Source: an uncultured Oscillospiraceae bacterium
GTDB lineage: Bacteria; Bacillota; Clostridia; Oscillospirales; Oscillospiraceae
Direction: 5' to 3'
Length of the DNA stretch: 32,346 nucleotides
Assembly (NCBI GenBank): GCA_900757655.1
Contig: CAAEOT010000047.1
Coordinates: forward strand, 1 to 32,346
Under the pieces are notes generated by a model that did not search any database, was not told where the DNA came from, and saw only the letters and a list, made by a program, of their open reading frames with translations. Both the position numbers and the translations under genes were made by a program. Shown in pieces: positions 21,737 through 28,195 of this stretch (within the stretch, counting starts at the first letter, position 1; the number at the start of each line of letters is the position of its first letter).

Positions 21737-23011
21737 TTAGTTGGCCCCCTTCGTAATCATGGTGATGATCTCTTCCTCGGTGTAGTAGCGCGCGGTCGAA
21801 TACGTGCGCAGCTTGTTCGACGAGGTGATGACGGGCATGGCTTTGCTGAGCGGATTGTTCATGTACATGAGCGGGCAGATGTAGCTGAGCACGACGCCGG
21901 TGTTGCGCAGGCGGGGTGCGTACTCCGTCTTTTCAAATTCCTCGATGACGCCGGGCGCGGCGGTGAACACCGTCGGGATGCAGACCTTGCGCTGGCCGTG
22001 CGCCTTGAGGCTTGCCTCGACGCGCTCGGTCGTGTCGATGAGCTGGTGGAGCGTCATGTGCGGGCAGCCCATGAAGCACAGCTTCGGCTTGGCGTTGAGA
22101 TTCTTCCACACGCACGGATAGCTCTCGCGCACGCGCTGGAGCTCCGCGTCGTCGATGACGTACACCGGCGCACCGTCGCGGATGAGTGCCTCACCCTGCT
22201 GCACGGCCTCGGGCGTGAGGTGCTCGATGTGGTACAGGCCCACGGCGCCGTTGGACGCGGTGGCCGCGCCGAAGTCCTTGAGATACGCGATGGCGTCCTC
22301 ATTGATCTCCGTGCCAATCCACTGGTCGAGCCCCTTGACATACGGCACCTTTTCCATGACCTTCATGCCGATGGCGGAGCCGAGCAGCTGCGGCTCGGGC
22401 TTTTTCGTTGTGCGCACCTCGACGATCCAGTCGGCCTTGCGTCCGTCGTCGGTCAGGAAGCCGAAATACGGCACGCAGCCCGCGATGGAGCCCATGAGCT
22501 CGATCATGCCGGAGTTGCGGTTGCAGCGCGCGCCGAGCACGCTGTTGGCGTACACCACGGCGGACGACTCCGCCCACGAGAGCACCTCGCCCTGCTTGGG
22601 CTTGTTGCCCACCTCGTCGAGGTAGCAGGTGCAGGTGTAGTCCTTGTCGCTGAGGATGCCGAGCTTTTTGAGCTGGGCCTCGTAGCGCGCCTGCTGCTTA
22701 TACATGAACTGGTGGAACACCAGGTCCTGCAGCGGGTTCGAGGGGACGTTCTTGTCGAGCGGGAGCGGGTCGGCGGTGAATTTCTGCTCGGAAAACGCGC
22801 CGGCTTCGATCAGCTGGTCATACAGGTCATAGACCGGCTTCATGGCGTTGATGCCGAAGCTGATGACCGTGTGGCCGTAGGTGCTCGTGACGGGCACCAT
22901 TTTTTCCGCGCCGAAGGCGTCGCCGTACATGACGAGCGTTTTCATGACCTTGGCCATGACTTCGCCCTTGCTGCCGTCGAGCACGGCCTGCTGTTCGGGT
23001 GTCAGTTTCAT
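21737..23011 (-). CDS. Aconitase X large (catalytic) subunit
   Basis: The 424-residue protein is of the DUF521/AcnX catalytic family. Three Cys suited to ligate the Fe-S cluster are in VLGARCNRNSG (C163), LCFMGCPHMT (C316) and LSYICPLMY (C379). Known AcnX enzymes dehydrate cis-3-hydroxy-L-proline in bacteria or phosphomevalonate in archaea. Neither hydroxyproline nor mevalonate genes are visible here, so the substrate stays open. The ATG at 23011 has AAGGAGG 8 nt upstream. It is first in the operon with the small subunit. The promoter at 23061-23089 carries a palindrome in its spacer. Confidence 0.9.
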   Translation of the reverse strand: MKLTPEQQAVLDGSKGEVMAKVMKTLVMYGDAFGAEKMVPVTSTYGHTVISFGINAMKPVYDLYDQLIEAGAFSEQKFTADPLPLDKNVPSNPLQDLVFHQFMYKQQARYEAQLKKLGILSDKDYTCTCYLDEVGNKPKQGEVLSWAESSAVVYANSVLGARCNRNSGMIELMGSIAGCVPYFGFLTDDGRKADWIVEVRTTKKPEPQLLGSAIGMKVMEKVPYVKGLDQWIGTEINEDAIAYLKDFGAATASNGAVGLYHIEHLTPEAVQQGEALIRDGAPVYVIDDAELQRVRESYPCVWKNLNAKPKLCFMGCPHMTLHQLIDTTERVEASLKAHGQRKVCIPTVFTAAPGVIEEFEKTEYAPRLRNTGVVLSYICPLMYMNNPLSKAMPVITSSNKLRTYSTARYYTEEEIITMITKGAN

Positions 23012-23060
23012 GGGAATCGACCTCCTTGTACATACATTTACTGTGAATTTCTTGACAAGA

Positions 23061-23089
23061 ATTATAGCCCAATTTGGGCAAAAATGCAA
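23061..23089 (-). promoter_or_regulatory. Promoter of the aconitase X operon with a palindrome in its spacer
   Basis: On the minus strand, TTGCAT (23089-23084), a 17-bp spacer and a perfect TATAAT (23066-23061). The spacer includes the 13-bp palindrome GCCCAA-A-TTGGGC (23079-23067), placed to act as an operator. Confidence 0.8.
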
Positions 23090-23120
23090 GGGGCATTTGC
23101 ACACAAGCGGGTGTGTGAAA

Positions 23121-23144
23121 CATCCCCGCCGCCCGGCGGGGATG
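23121..23144 (-). terminator. Terminator of the EamA transporter gene
   Basis: A 10-bp perfect stem (23121-23130 with 23135-23144), 4-nt loop, followed on the minus strand by TTTCACAC. Confidence 0.7.
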
Positions 23145-23148
23145 CTGC

Positions 23149-24069
23149 TCATTTTTCCGTGCGGGCGGCCTTGGCCGGCAGCGGGATCTGCGCGAGGACG
23201 ACGGCGAGGAACATCAGCACGCAGCCGAGGTATTCGCGCGGGGTCATGCTCTGGTGCAGGATGATCGCGCCCGCGATGACGGCGAACACGCTCTCGAGAC
23301 TCAGCAGGATGGTGACGACCGTGGGGTTGGAGTCCTTCTGCGCGAGGATCTGCAGCGTGTAGCCCACACCGCACGAGAATACGCCCACATACAGCAGCGG
23401 CAGCGCGCACGAGAGCAGAGCGGCGGCATCCACATGCTCGAAAAACGGGATGCAGACGGCCGACCACAGCCCCGCGAACAGAAACTGCACGCAGCTGAGC
23501 TTCACCCCGTCGCACCCGCTGCCGAAGTGGTCGATGACCAGAATGTGCACGGCAAAGCACACCGCGCACACGAGCACGAGCAGGTCGCCCGCGGCGAGCC
23601 GGAAGCTGCCCTTGATGCACAGCAGGTACAGAGACACGACCGACAGCGCGACCGCGACCCACACCGGCAGGCTGACCTTGCGTTTCAAAAATAGGCCGAA
23701 CACCGGCACGAGCACCACGTACAGCGCCGTGAGAAAGCCCGCCTTTCCGGCATCCGTCCCGGCGGCGATGCCGGCCTGCTGGAAGTTCGAGGCGATGGCC
23801 AGCGCCGTGCCGCAGCAAAAGCCGCCGAGCCAGAGCTGTTTGCGTCCGGTGCGTTTTTCCGCCTCCGTGGGCTGCGGGCGGTCCTTGCGCGTGGCATTCA
23901 GCACTGCGATGAGCACCAGCAGCGCGAGCACGGCAATGAAATAGCGCACGGCGTTGAACGTGAATGTGCCGATCGTGTCGGCGCAGACGTCCTGCGCGAC
24001 GAAGGCAGTGCCCCAGATGAGCGCGGCCAGGATCGGGAAAACAACTTGTCGGATCTGATTGTGTTTCAT
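23149..24069 (-). CDS. DMT-superfamily (EamA) transporter
   Basis: The 306-residue protein has ten predicted transmembrane helices in two EamA repeats. The first has the typical ILAALIWGTAFVAQDV, and the second ends ILLSLESVFAVIAGAIILHQ then LTPREYLG-like text (MTPREYLGCVLMFLAVVLAQ). EamA proteins export or import amino acids, nucleotides or sugars, and the substrate is not evident. The ATG at 24069 follows AAGGGGTT. A hairpin plus TTTT lies in the leader (24105-24135), between promoter and gene, and could attenuate transcription. Confidence 0.9.
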   Translation of the reverse strand: MKHNQIRQVVFPILAALIWGTAFVAQDVCADTIGTFTFNAVRYFIAVLALLVLIAVLNATRKDRPQPTEAEKRTGRKQLWLGGFCCGTALAIASNFQQAGIAAGTDAGKAGFLTALYVVLVPVFGLFLKRKVSLPVWVAVALSVVSLYLLCIKGSFRLAAGDLLVLVCAVCFAVHILVIDHFGSGCDGVKLSCVQFLFAGLWSAVCIPFFEHVDAAALLSCALPLLYVGVFSCGVGYTLQILAQKDSNPTVVTILLSLESVFAVIAGAIILHQSMTPREYLGCVLMFLAVVLAQIPLPAKAARTEK

Positions 24070-24104
24070 AGCGGGAACCCCTTGGAAATGTTAGCGGCAA
24101 ATAC

Positions 24105-24135
24105 AAAAGCAGTCAGACTCTCCTCGCCTGACTGC
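24105..24135 (-). promoter_or_regulatory. Attenuator-like hairpin in the EamA leader
   Basis: On the minus strand, GCAGTCAG (24135-24128) pairs perfectly with CTGACTGC (24116-24109) around an 11-nt loop, followed at once by TTTTGTATTT. It lies about 20 nt after the predicted start of transcription and 36 nt before the gene. A preceding GGTGCGCACC self-complementary block (24141-24150) could form an alternative pairing. I recognise no known riboswitch class. Confidence 0.5.
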
Positions 24136-24159
24136 CGGTAGGTGCGCACCCGTGCCCAT

Positions 24160-24188
24160 AGCATAGTACAGGCGCGGGCGCTTGTCAA
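24160..24188 (-). promoter_or_regulatory. Promoter of the EamA transporter gene
   Basis: On the minus strand, a perfect TTGACA (24188-24183), a 17-bp spacer and TATGCT (24165-24160). Confidence 0.8.
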
Positions 24189-24219
24189 TCGGTTCTTTGC
24201 TGTAAATCGCGAAATTTTT

Positions 24220-24603
24220 TTACGCCTTGTGCGCACGGCCGCCGCTGTGCATGGCGGCGTGCTCCTTGGCGATCTCGGCATAGAGCGCGGGGGCCGTCCA
24301 GGCGGCGTTCGTGTCCGTCAGCATGGCCTTGAGCGCGACGGGCGGGATGTGCGCGGCGCGCCACCCCTGCAGCATCCCCTCGAGCATGCCGGGGCGAAAG
24401 TGCGCCATGACGAGCATCTCCCCCGGGAGCGGGGCAGCGGGGGCATCGGCCGTGCGCGGCAGCACGCCGGCCAGCGCGCCGATCGGCTGACCGAAATCGG
24501 CCGGATCGACCGCCTGCACGCGGATGCCGAGCCGCAGGCACACGACCTGCATTCTGCCGAGCTTTCCGGGGTCGATTTGATAGGCGAGTAGGGTGGGAGT
24601 CAT
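24220..24603 (-). CDS. DUF3783-domain protein
   Basis: The product has 127 residues. The C-terminal LKAMLTDTNAAWTAPALYAE followed by IAKEHAAMH matches the DUF3783 domain seen in Clostridia. The N-terminal half (LLAYQIDPGKLGRMQVVCLR, then LPGEMLVMAHF) resembles a small alpha/beta unit. Function is unknown. It is the last gene of a four-gene minus-strand operon, and its ATG is one base after the stop of the DUF1294 gene. No clear terminator is visible before the EamA promoter. Confidence 0.82.
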   Translation of the reverse strand: MTPTLLAYQIDPGKLGRMQVVCLRLGIRVQAVDPADFGQPIGALAGVLPRTADAPAAPLPGEMLVMAHFRPGMLEGMLQGWRAAHIPPVALKAMLTDTNAAWTAPALYAEIAKEHAAMHSGGRAHKA

Positions 24604-24604
24604 A

Positions 24605-24883
24605 TCAGAGCACCTGCTTCCAGATCAGAATGAGATACACCACGGCTGCGCACTGCAGGCACAGCAGCGCGGGAAAGCCGAAGCGAAATTCCTTGTGTTT
24701 CGTCTTGTGGTGGAACACGCGCATGCCCAGCGTGCCGCCGAGCGCCCCGCCGAGCGCGGCGAGGGCGAAGAGCGTGCCCTCCGCGATGCGCCACTTACCG
24801 GCGCGGGCCTTTGCCTTGTCGATGCCCATGGCGGCAAAGGCGAGAATGTTGATGGCGGCGAGGTAGACGAAGAGATACTTCAT
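24605..24883 (-). CDS. DUF1294-family small membrane protein
   Basis: The 92-residue protein has a transmembrane helix at each end (YLFVYLAAINILAFAAMGID and FPALLCLQCAAVVYLILIWK) and a central glycine-rich LGGALGGTLGMRVFHHKTKH motif, the hallmark of DUF1294. Function is unknown. Its ATG overlaps the stop codon of ygiQ (ATGA), so translation is coupled. Confidence 0.88.
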   Translation of the reverse strand: MKYLFVYLAAINILAFAAMGIDKAKARAGKWRIAEGTLFALAALGGALGGTLGMRVFHHKTKHKEFRFGFPALLCLQCAAVVYLILIWKQVL

Positions 24884-26898
24884 CGGCGGCCGCCTTTCGC
24901 GCCGGATCTTCCGGATCTGCCGCCGGACTTTCCGGAGGCGGCGGGCTTGCCGACCCTGCCGGGCTTGGCGGACTTTCCGCTTTTGGCGTTTTGCGCGCTG
25001 CGGGCGGATGCGGGCTTTTTGCCGCCGCCGTAGACCTTACCGTATTTGCGCTGGGGCGGCTGGGGTTCGGTGGGCTTGGTGGGTTTGCGCCGGTCGGTCA
25101 TCGGGCGGACGAGACACTCTTTGCCGAAGCCGATCAGATCCTCACGCCCGGCCTCGTGCAGCGCCTGAATGACGAGCCGGCGCTTGTCCGGCCGGCGCCA
25201 CTGCAGCAGCGCGCGCTGCATGTCCTTTTCATGCGGCGTTTTGGCGACGTAGACGGGCTGCATCGTGCGCGGGTCGATGCCGGTGTGGTACATGCACGTG
25301 CTGATCGTGCCGGGGGTGGGGTAAAAATCCTGCACTTGCTCGGGTTGGCGGCCGCGGCGGTTGAGATACTCCGCGAGGGCCACGGCGTCCGAAAGCGTGC
25401 TGCCGGGGTGCGAGCTCATAAGGTACGGCACGACGTACTGTTCCTTATCATACTTGTGGTTGAGCTGGCGGTATTCGTCCATAAAGCGCTCGTACGTGCC
25501 GATGTGGGGCTTGCCCATATAGTCGAGCACGGTGTCGATGCAGTGCTCGGGCGCGACCTTGAGCTGGCCGGAGATGTGGTAGCGCACGAGCTCGCGGAAG
25601 AACGCGTCGTTATCGTCGCAGAGCATGTAGTCATAGCGGATGCCGCTGCGCACGAACACCTTCTTCACGCCGGGGATCTGGCGCAGCTTGCGCAGCAGGG
25701 CGAGGTAGTCCGAGTGGTCGGCGTCGATGTTCGGGCACGGCGTCGGCGCGAGGCACAGCCGGTTCGGGCACATACCGCGCTCGAGCTGCTGGCGGCACGA
25801 CGGGTGGCGGAAGTTTGCCGACGGGCCGCCGACATCGGATACGTACCCCTTCCAGAGCGGGTGGTGCGTCATGGCCTCGACCTCGCGGATGACGCTCGCG
25901 TGGCTGCGGCTCGTGATCATGCGGCCCTGGTGGAACGCCAGCGCGCAGAAATTGCACCCGCCGAAGCAGCCGCGGTTGTGGATGACGCTAAAGCGCACCT
26001 CCTCGATCGCGGGCACGCCGCCGAGCGGCTCGTACATGGGGTGCCACTCGCGCGTGTAGGGCAGCTCGGCCACGCGGTCGAGCTCCTTTGTGTCGAGCGG
26101 CATGGCGGGCGGATTGATGACGAGATAGCGCCCCTCGCACGGCTGGATCATGGCGCGGCCGCGGATGGGGTCGTGCTCGGCGTACTCGGTGCGCGTGGCC
26201 TCGGCATAGAGGCGCTTATCGTCGCGCACGTCCTCAAACGACGGGAGCGTGATGTGGTCAAACGCGCACGTTTCCGGCTCGCGCGTGATGTAGCCCGTGC
26301 CGGGGATGTCCGTCATCGTGCGCACGGACTGCTTTTTCTTCAGCCGGTGAGCGATCTCGATCGTCGCGGCCTCGCCCATGCCATAGACCAGCAGGTCGGC
26401 CGGGGCGTCAAAGAGGATGGCGCGGCGGACGGAATCGTCCCAGTAATCGTAGTGCGCGAAGCGGCGCAGGCTCGCCTCGAGCGAGCCGAGGATGATCGGC
26501 ATATCGGGGCCGAAGGCCTCGCGTGCGCGGTTGCAGTAGACGATGGCCGCGCGGTCGGGCCGGCAGCCGATGCGCTTGCCGGGGGAGTAAAAATCCTCGC
26601 TGCGGCGGCGCTTGGCCGCCGTGTAGTGCGCGACCATGGAGTCGAGATTGCCCGCGCCGATGAACACGCCCAGCCGCGGCCGGCCCATGGCGCGGAAGGC
26701 CTCCGCGTCGTGCCAGTCCGGCTGTGCGAGCACGGCCACGCGCAGGCCCTCGGCCTCGAGCACGCGGCTGATGACCGCCGTGCCGAAGCTTGGGTGGTCG
26801 ACATACGCATCGCCGCCGACGACGAGCGCGTCGTACCACCACCAGCCGCGCTCGTGCATCTCCTCGGCGGAGACGGGCAGAAAATCACACCGTTCCAT
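24880..26898 (-). CDS. ygiQ: YgiQ-family radical SAM protein
   Basis: The product has 672 residues. The radical SAM cluster motif is NRGCFGGCNFCAL (C311, C315, C318; CxxxCxxC). It is preceded by the UPF0313 N-terminal domain (about 20-290; DALVVGGDAYVDHPSFGTAV, SLEASLRRFAHYDYW) and followed by the YgiQ C-terminal region (MSSHPGSTLSDAVALAEYLN, PTPGTISTCMYHTGIDPRTM). The enzyme uses SAM and a [4Fe-4S] cluster for radical chemistry, but its substrate is unknown. The last 50-60 residues are a Lys/Arg/Gly/Ser tail without expected fold. The start overlaps the end of the upstream gene by 14 bp. It is second in a four-gene operon. Confidence 0.94.
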   Translation of the reverse strand: MERCDFLPVSAEEMHERGWWWYDALVVGGDAYVDHPSFGTAVISRVLEAEGLRVAVLAQPDWHDAEAFRAMGRPRLGVFIGAGNLDSMVAHYTAAKRRRSEDFYSPGKRIGCRPDRAAIVYCNRAREAFGPDMPIILGSLEASLRRFAHYDYWDDSVRRAILFDAPADLLVYGMGEAATIEIAHRLKKKQSVRTMTDIPGTGYITREPETCAFDHITLPSFEDVRDDKRLYAEATRTEYAEHDPIRGRAMIQPCEGRYLVINPPAMPLDTKELDRVAELPYTREWHPMYEPLGGVPAIEEVRFSVIHNRGCFGGCNFCALAFHQGRMITSRSHASVIREVEAMTHHPLWKGYVSDVGGPSANFRHPSCRQQLERGMCPNRLCLAPTPCPNIDADHSDYLALLRKLRQIPGVKKVFVRSGIRYDYMLCDDNDAFFRELVRYHISGQLKVAPEHCIDTVLDYMGKPHIGTYERFMDEYRQLNHKYDKEQYVVPYLMSSHPGSTLSDAVALAEYLNRRGRQPEQVQDFYPTPGTISTCMYHTGIDPRTMQPVYVAKTPHEKDMQRALLQWRRPDKRRLVIQALHEAGREDLIGFGKECLVRPMTDRRKPTKPTEPQPPQRKYGKVYGGGKKPASARSAQNAKSGKSAKPGRVGKPAASGKSGGRSGRSGAKGGRR

Positions 26899-28048
26899 GC
26901 GTCACCGTCCTGTGGATGAGCCGGCCCATGAGCAGCAGATGCGCGCGCACGCCGGGGTCGCGCCCGATCTGCACGAAACCGCTGCGCTGATAGAACGTAA
27001 TGGCGCGGGCGTTGTTTTCCGACACGTGCAGGCGCACGGCGCTGCGGTCGTGATTCTCATAAAACCAGAACGCATAGCCCAGCAGCTGGATTGCCCAGCC
27101 GCGGCCGCGATATTCCGGCAGCATATACAGCAGACTGATCCAGCCGCAGCCGGCCTGCTCGTCGCGCCCGGGGTCGAGCTCGACCAGACCGACCACGCGG
27201 TCCCCGCTCAGGACGCGCACGACGGAGCCGGGGTGCTCCTGCGCGTGCCGGGCGGCGCTGCGGGCATAGAGCTCGGGCACGAAGCCCTCGTCCGTTTCGT
27301 GCACATTGCGCCAGGCGTCCCGGTAGCACTGGAGGTAAAACGCCTCGTCGCGCGGGAAGCGCAGCGGCTCATAGCGCAGGTTCTCCGCGCCGCTGCCGCT
27401 GCCGCGCCACCAGGTCTGGCGGCCGAAGGTGCTCAGCGCGTCTGGCAGGTGGCGGTTGTCGTTATAATACTCCACGGTCGTGCGCTCGCCGTCGACGAGC
27501 AGCAGGCTCACGGATGTGTTGTCGCCATAGGGCAGGGTGGCCATCTCGCTGTTCGGGATGCCCAGCACGGTGCATAGATAGGCGCGGATAGCCATGCCGT
27601 GGCTCACGAGGGCGATCGTCTGCCCATCGTGCCGCGCGGCAAGGTCCTCAATGGCGCGGGCCATGCGCTTTTGCACCGCACGGATCGGCTCGCAGCCGGG
27701 CACGGACCAGCGGTCCGGATCCGTGTTGAAATAGCGCATCTGCTCCGGAAAGTCGTGCTCCACGTCGCCCCAGGCGCGGCCCTCCCACACGCCCATGCAG
27801 ATCTCCGTCAGGCGCGGCGTGGCCACGGCCGGAATGTCGTGATAGCGCGTGATCGCCTCGGCCGTCGCGCGTGCGCGCGACAGGTCGCTGCAGTAGAGCG
27901 CGTCAATGTGCTCGCGGCGGAACCGCTGCGCGAGCGCGTCGATCTGCTGCAGGCCGAGCGGGGTGATGCTCCCGTCCCAGTGTCCCTGGATGCGGCGGTA
28001 GAGGTTGCCCTCCGCTTCCGCGTGCCGGATCAGATAAATTTTCGTCAT
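26885..28048 (-). CDS. Histidine phosphatase-GNAT acetyltransferase fusion
   Basis: The 387-residue protein has two domains. Residues 1-205 are a phosphoglycerate-mutase-like histidine phosphatase: LIRHAEAEGN with nucleophile H9, YCSDLSRARATAEAI, and the second catalytic His in LVSHGMAIRA (H150). Residues about 235-380 are a GNAT domain with the acetyl-CoA loop LPEYRGRGWAIQLLG and HVSENNARAITFYQRSGF. The ATG at 28048 has GGAGG 8 nt upstream, preferred over one at 28072. Substrates of both domains are unknown, though fusion suggests sequential or reciprocal action on one metabolite. It is first in the operon with ygiQ and divergent from csaB. Confidence 0.9.
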   Translation of the reverse strand: MTKIYLIRHAEAEGNLYRRIQGHWDGSITPLGLQQIDALAQRFRREHIDALYCSDLSRARATAEAITRYHDIPAVATPRLTEICMGVWEGRAWGDVEHDFPEQMRYFNTDPDRWSVPGCEPIRAVQKRMARAIEDLAARHDGQTIALVSHGMAIRAYLCTVLGIPNSEMATLPYGDNTSVSLLLVDGERTTVEYYNDNRHLPDALSTFGRQTWWRGSGSGAENLRYEPLRFPRDEAFYLQCYRDAWRNVHETDEGFVPELYARSAARHAQEHPGSVVRVLSGDRVVGLVELDPGRDEQAGCGWISLLYMLPEYRGRGWAIQLLGYAFWFYENHDRSAVRLHVSENNARAITFYQRSGFVQIGRDPGVRAHLLLMGRLIHRTVTHGTV

Positions 28049-28064
28049 TGCGGGCCTCCAAAAC

Positions 28065-28093
28065 TTGACCATAATGGAATCATACAGTATAAT
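28065..28093 (+). promoter_or_regulatory. Promoter of the GT4-csaB operon
   Basis: TTGACC (28065-28070), a 17-bp spacer and a perfect TATAAT (28088-28093) lie in an AT-rich gap between divergent genes. The leader to the GTG start is about 95 nt. Confidence 0.85.
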
Positions 28094-28195
28094 AATCTGA
28101 ATCCGCGCTTTTGTTCCGCGCGGGAATGTGTCAGCACCTGTACGAGCGCATTATACCGTGTTTTTGCAGCGCGCACAAGTGCTTTGGAGGGCAAA

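Noticed and set aside
23012..24106. In-frame N-terminal extension of the aconitase X large subunit
   Set aside because: It is a shifted reading of the EamA transporter gene and crosses the aconitase X promoter. The ATG at 23011 has a strong ribosome binding site.
24991..26919. A 642-codon open frame antisense to ygiQ
   Set aside because: YgiQ with its CxxxCxxC motif is on the other strand. The shadow has no recognisable motif.
27599..28195. In-frame N-terminal extension of the GT4-CsaB gene
   Set aside because: It overlaps the divergent phosphatase gene and the csaB promoter. The GTG at 28196 has GGAGG and starts exactly at the GT4 fold.
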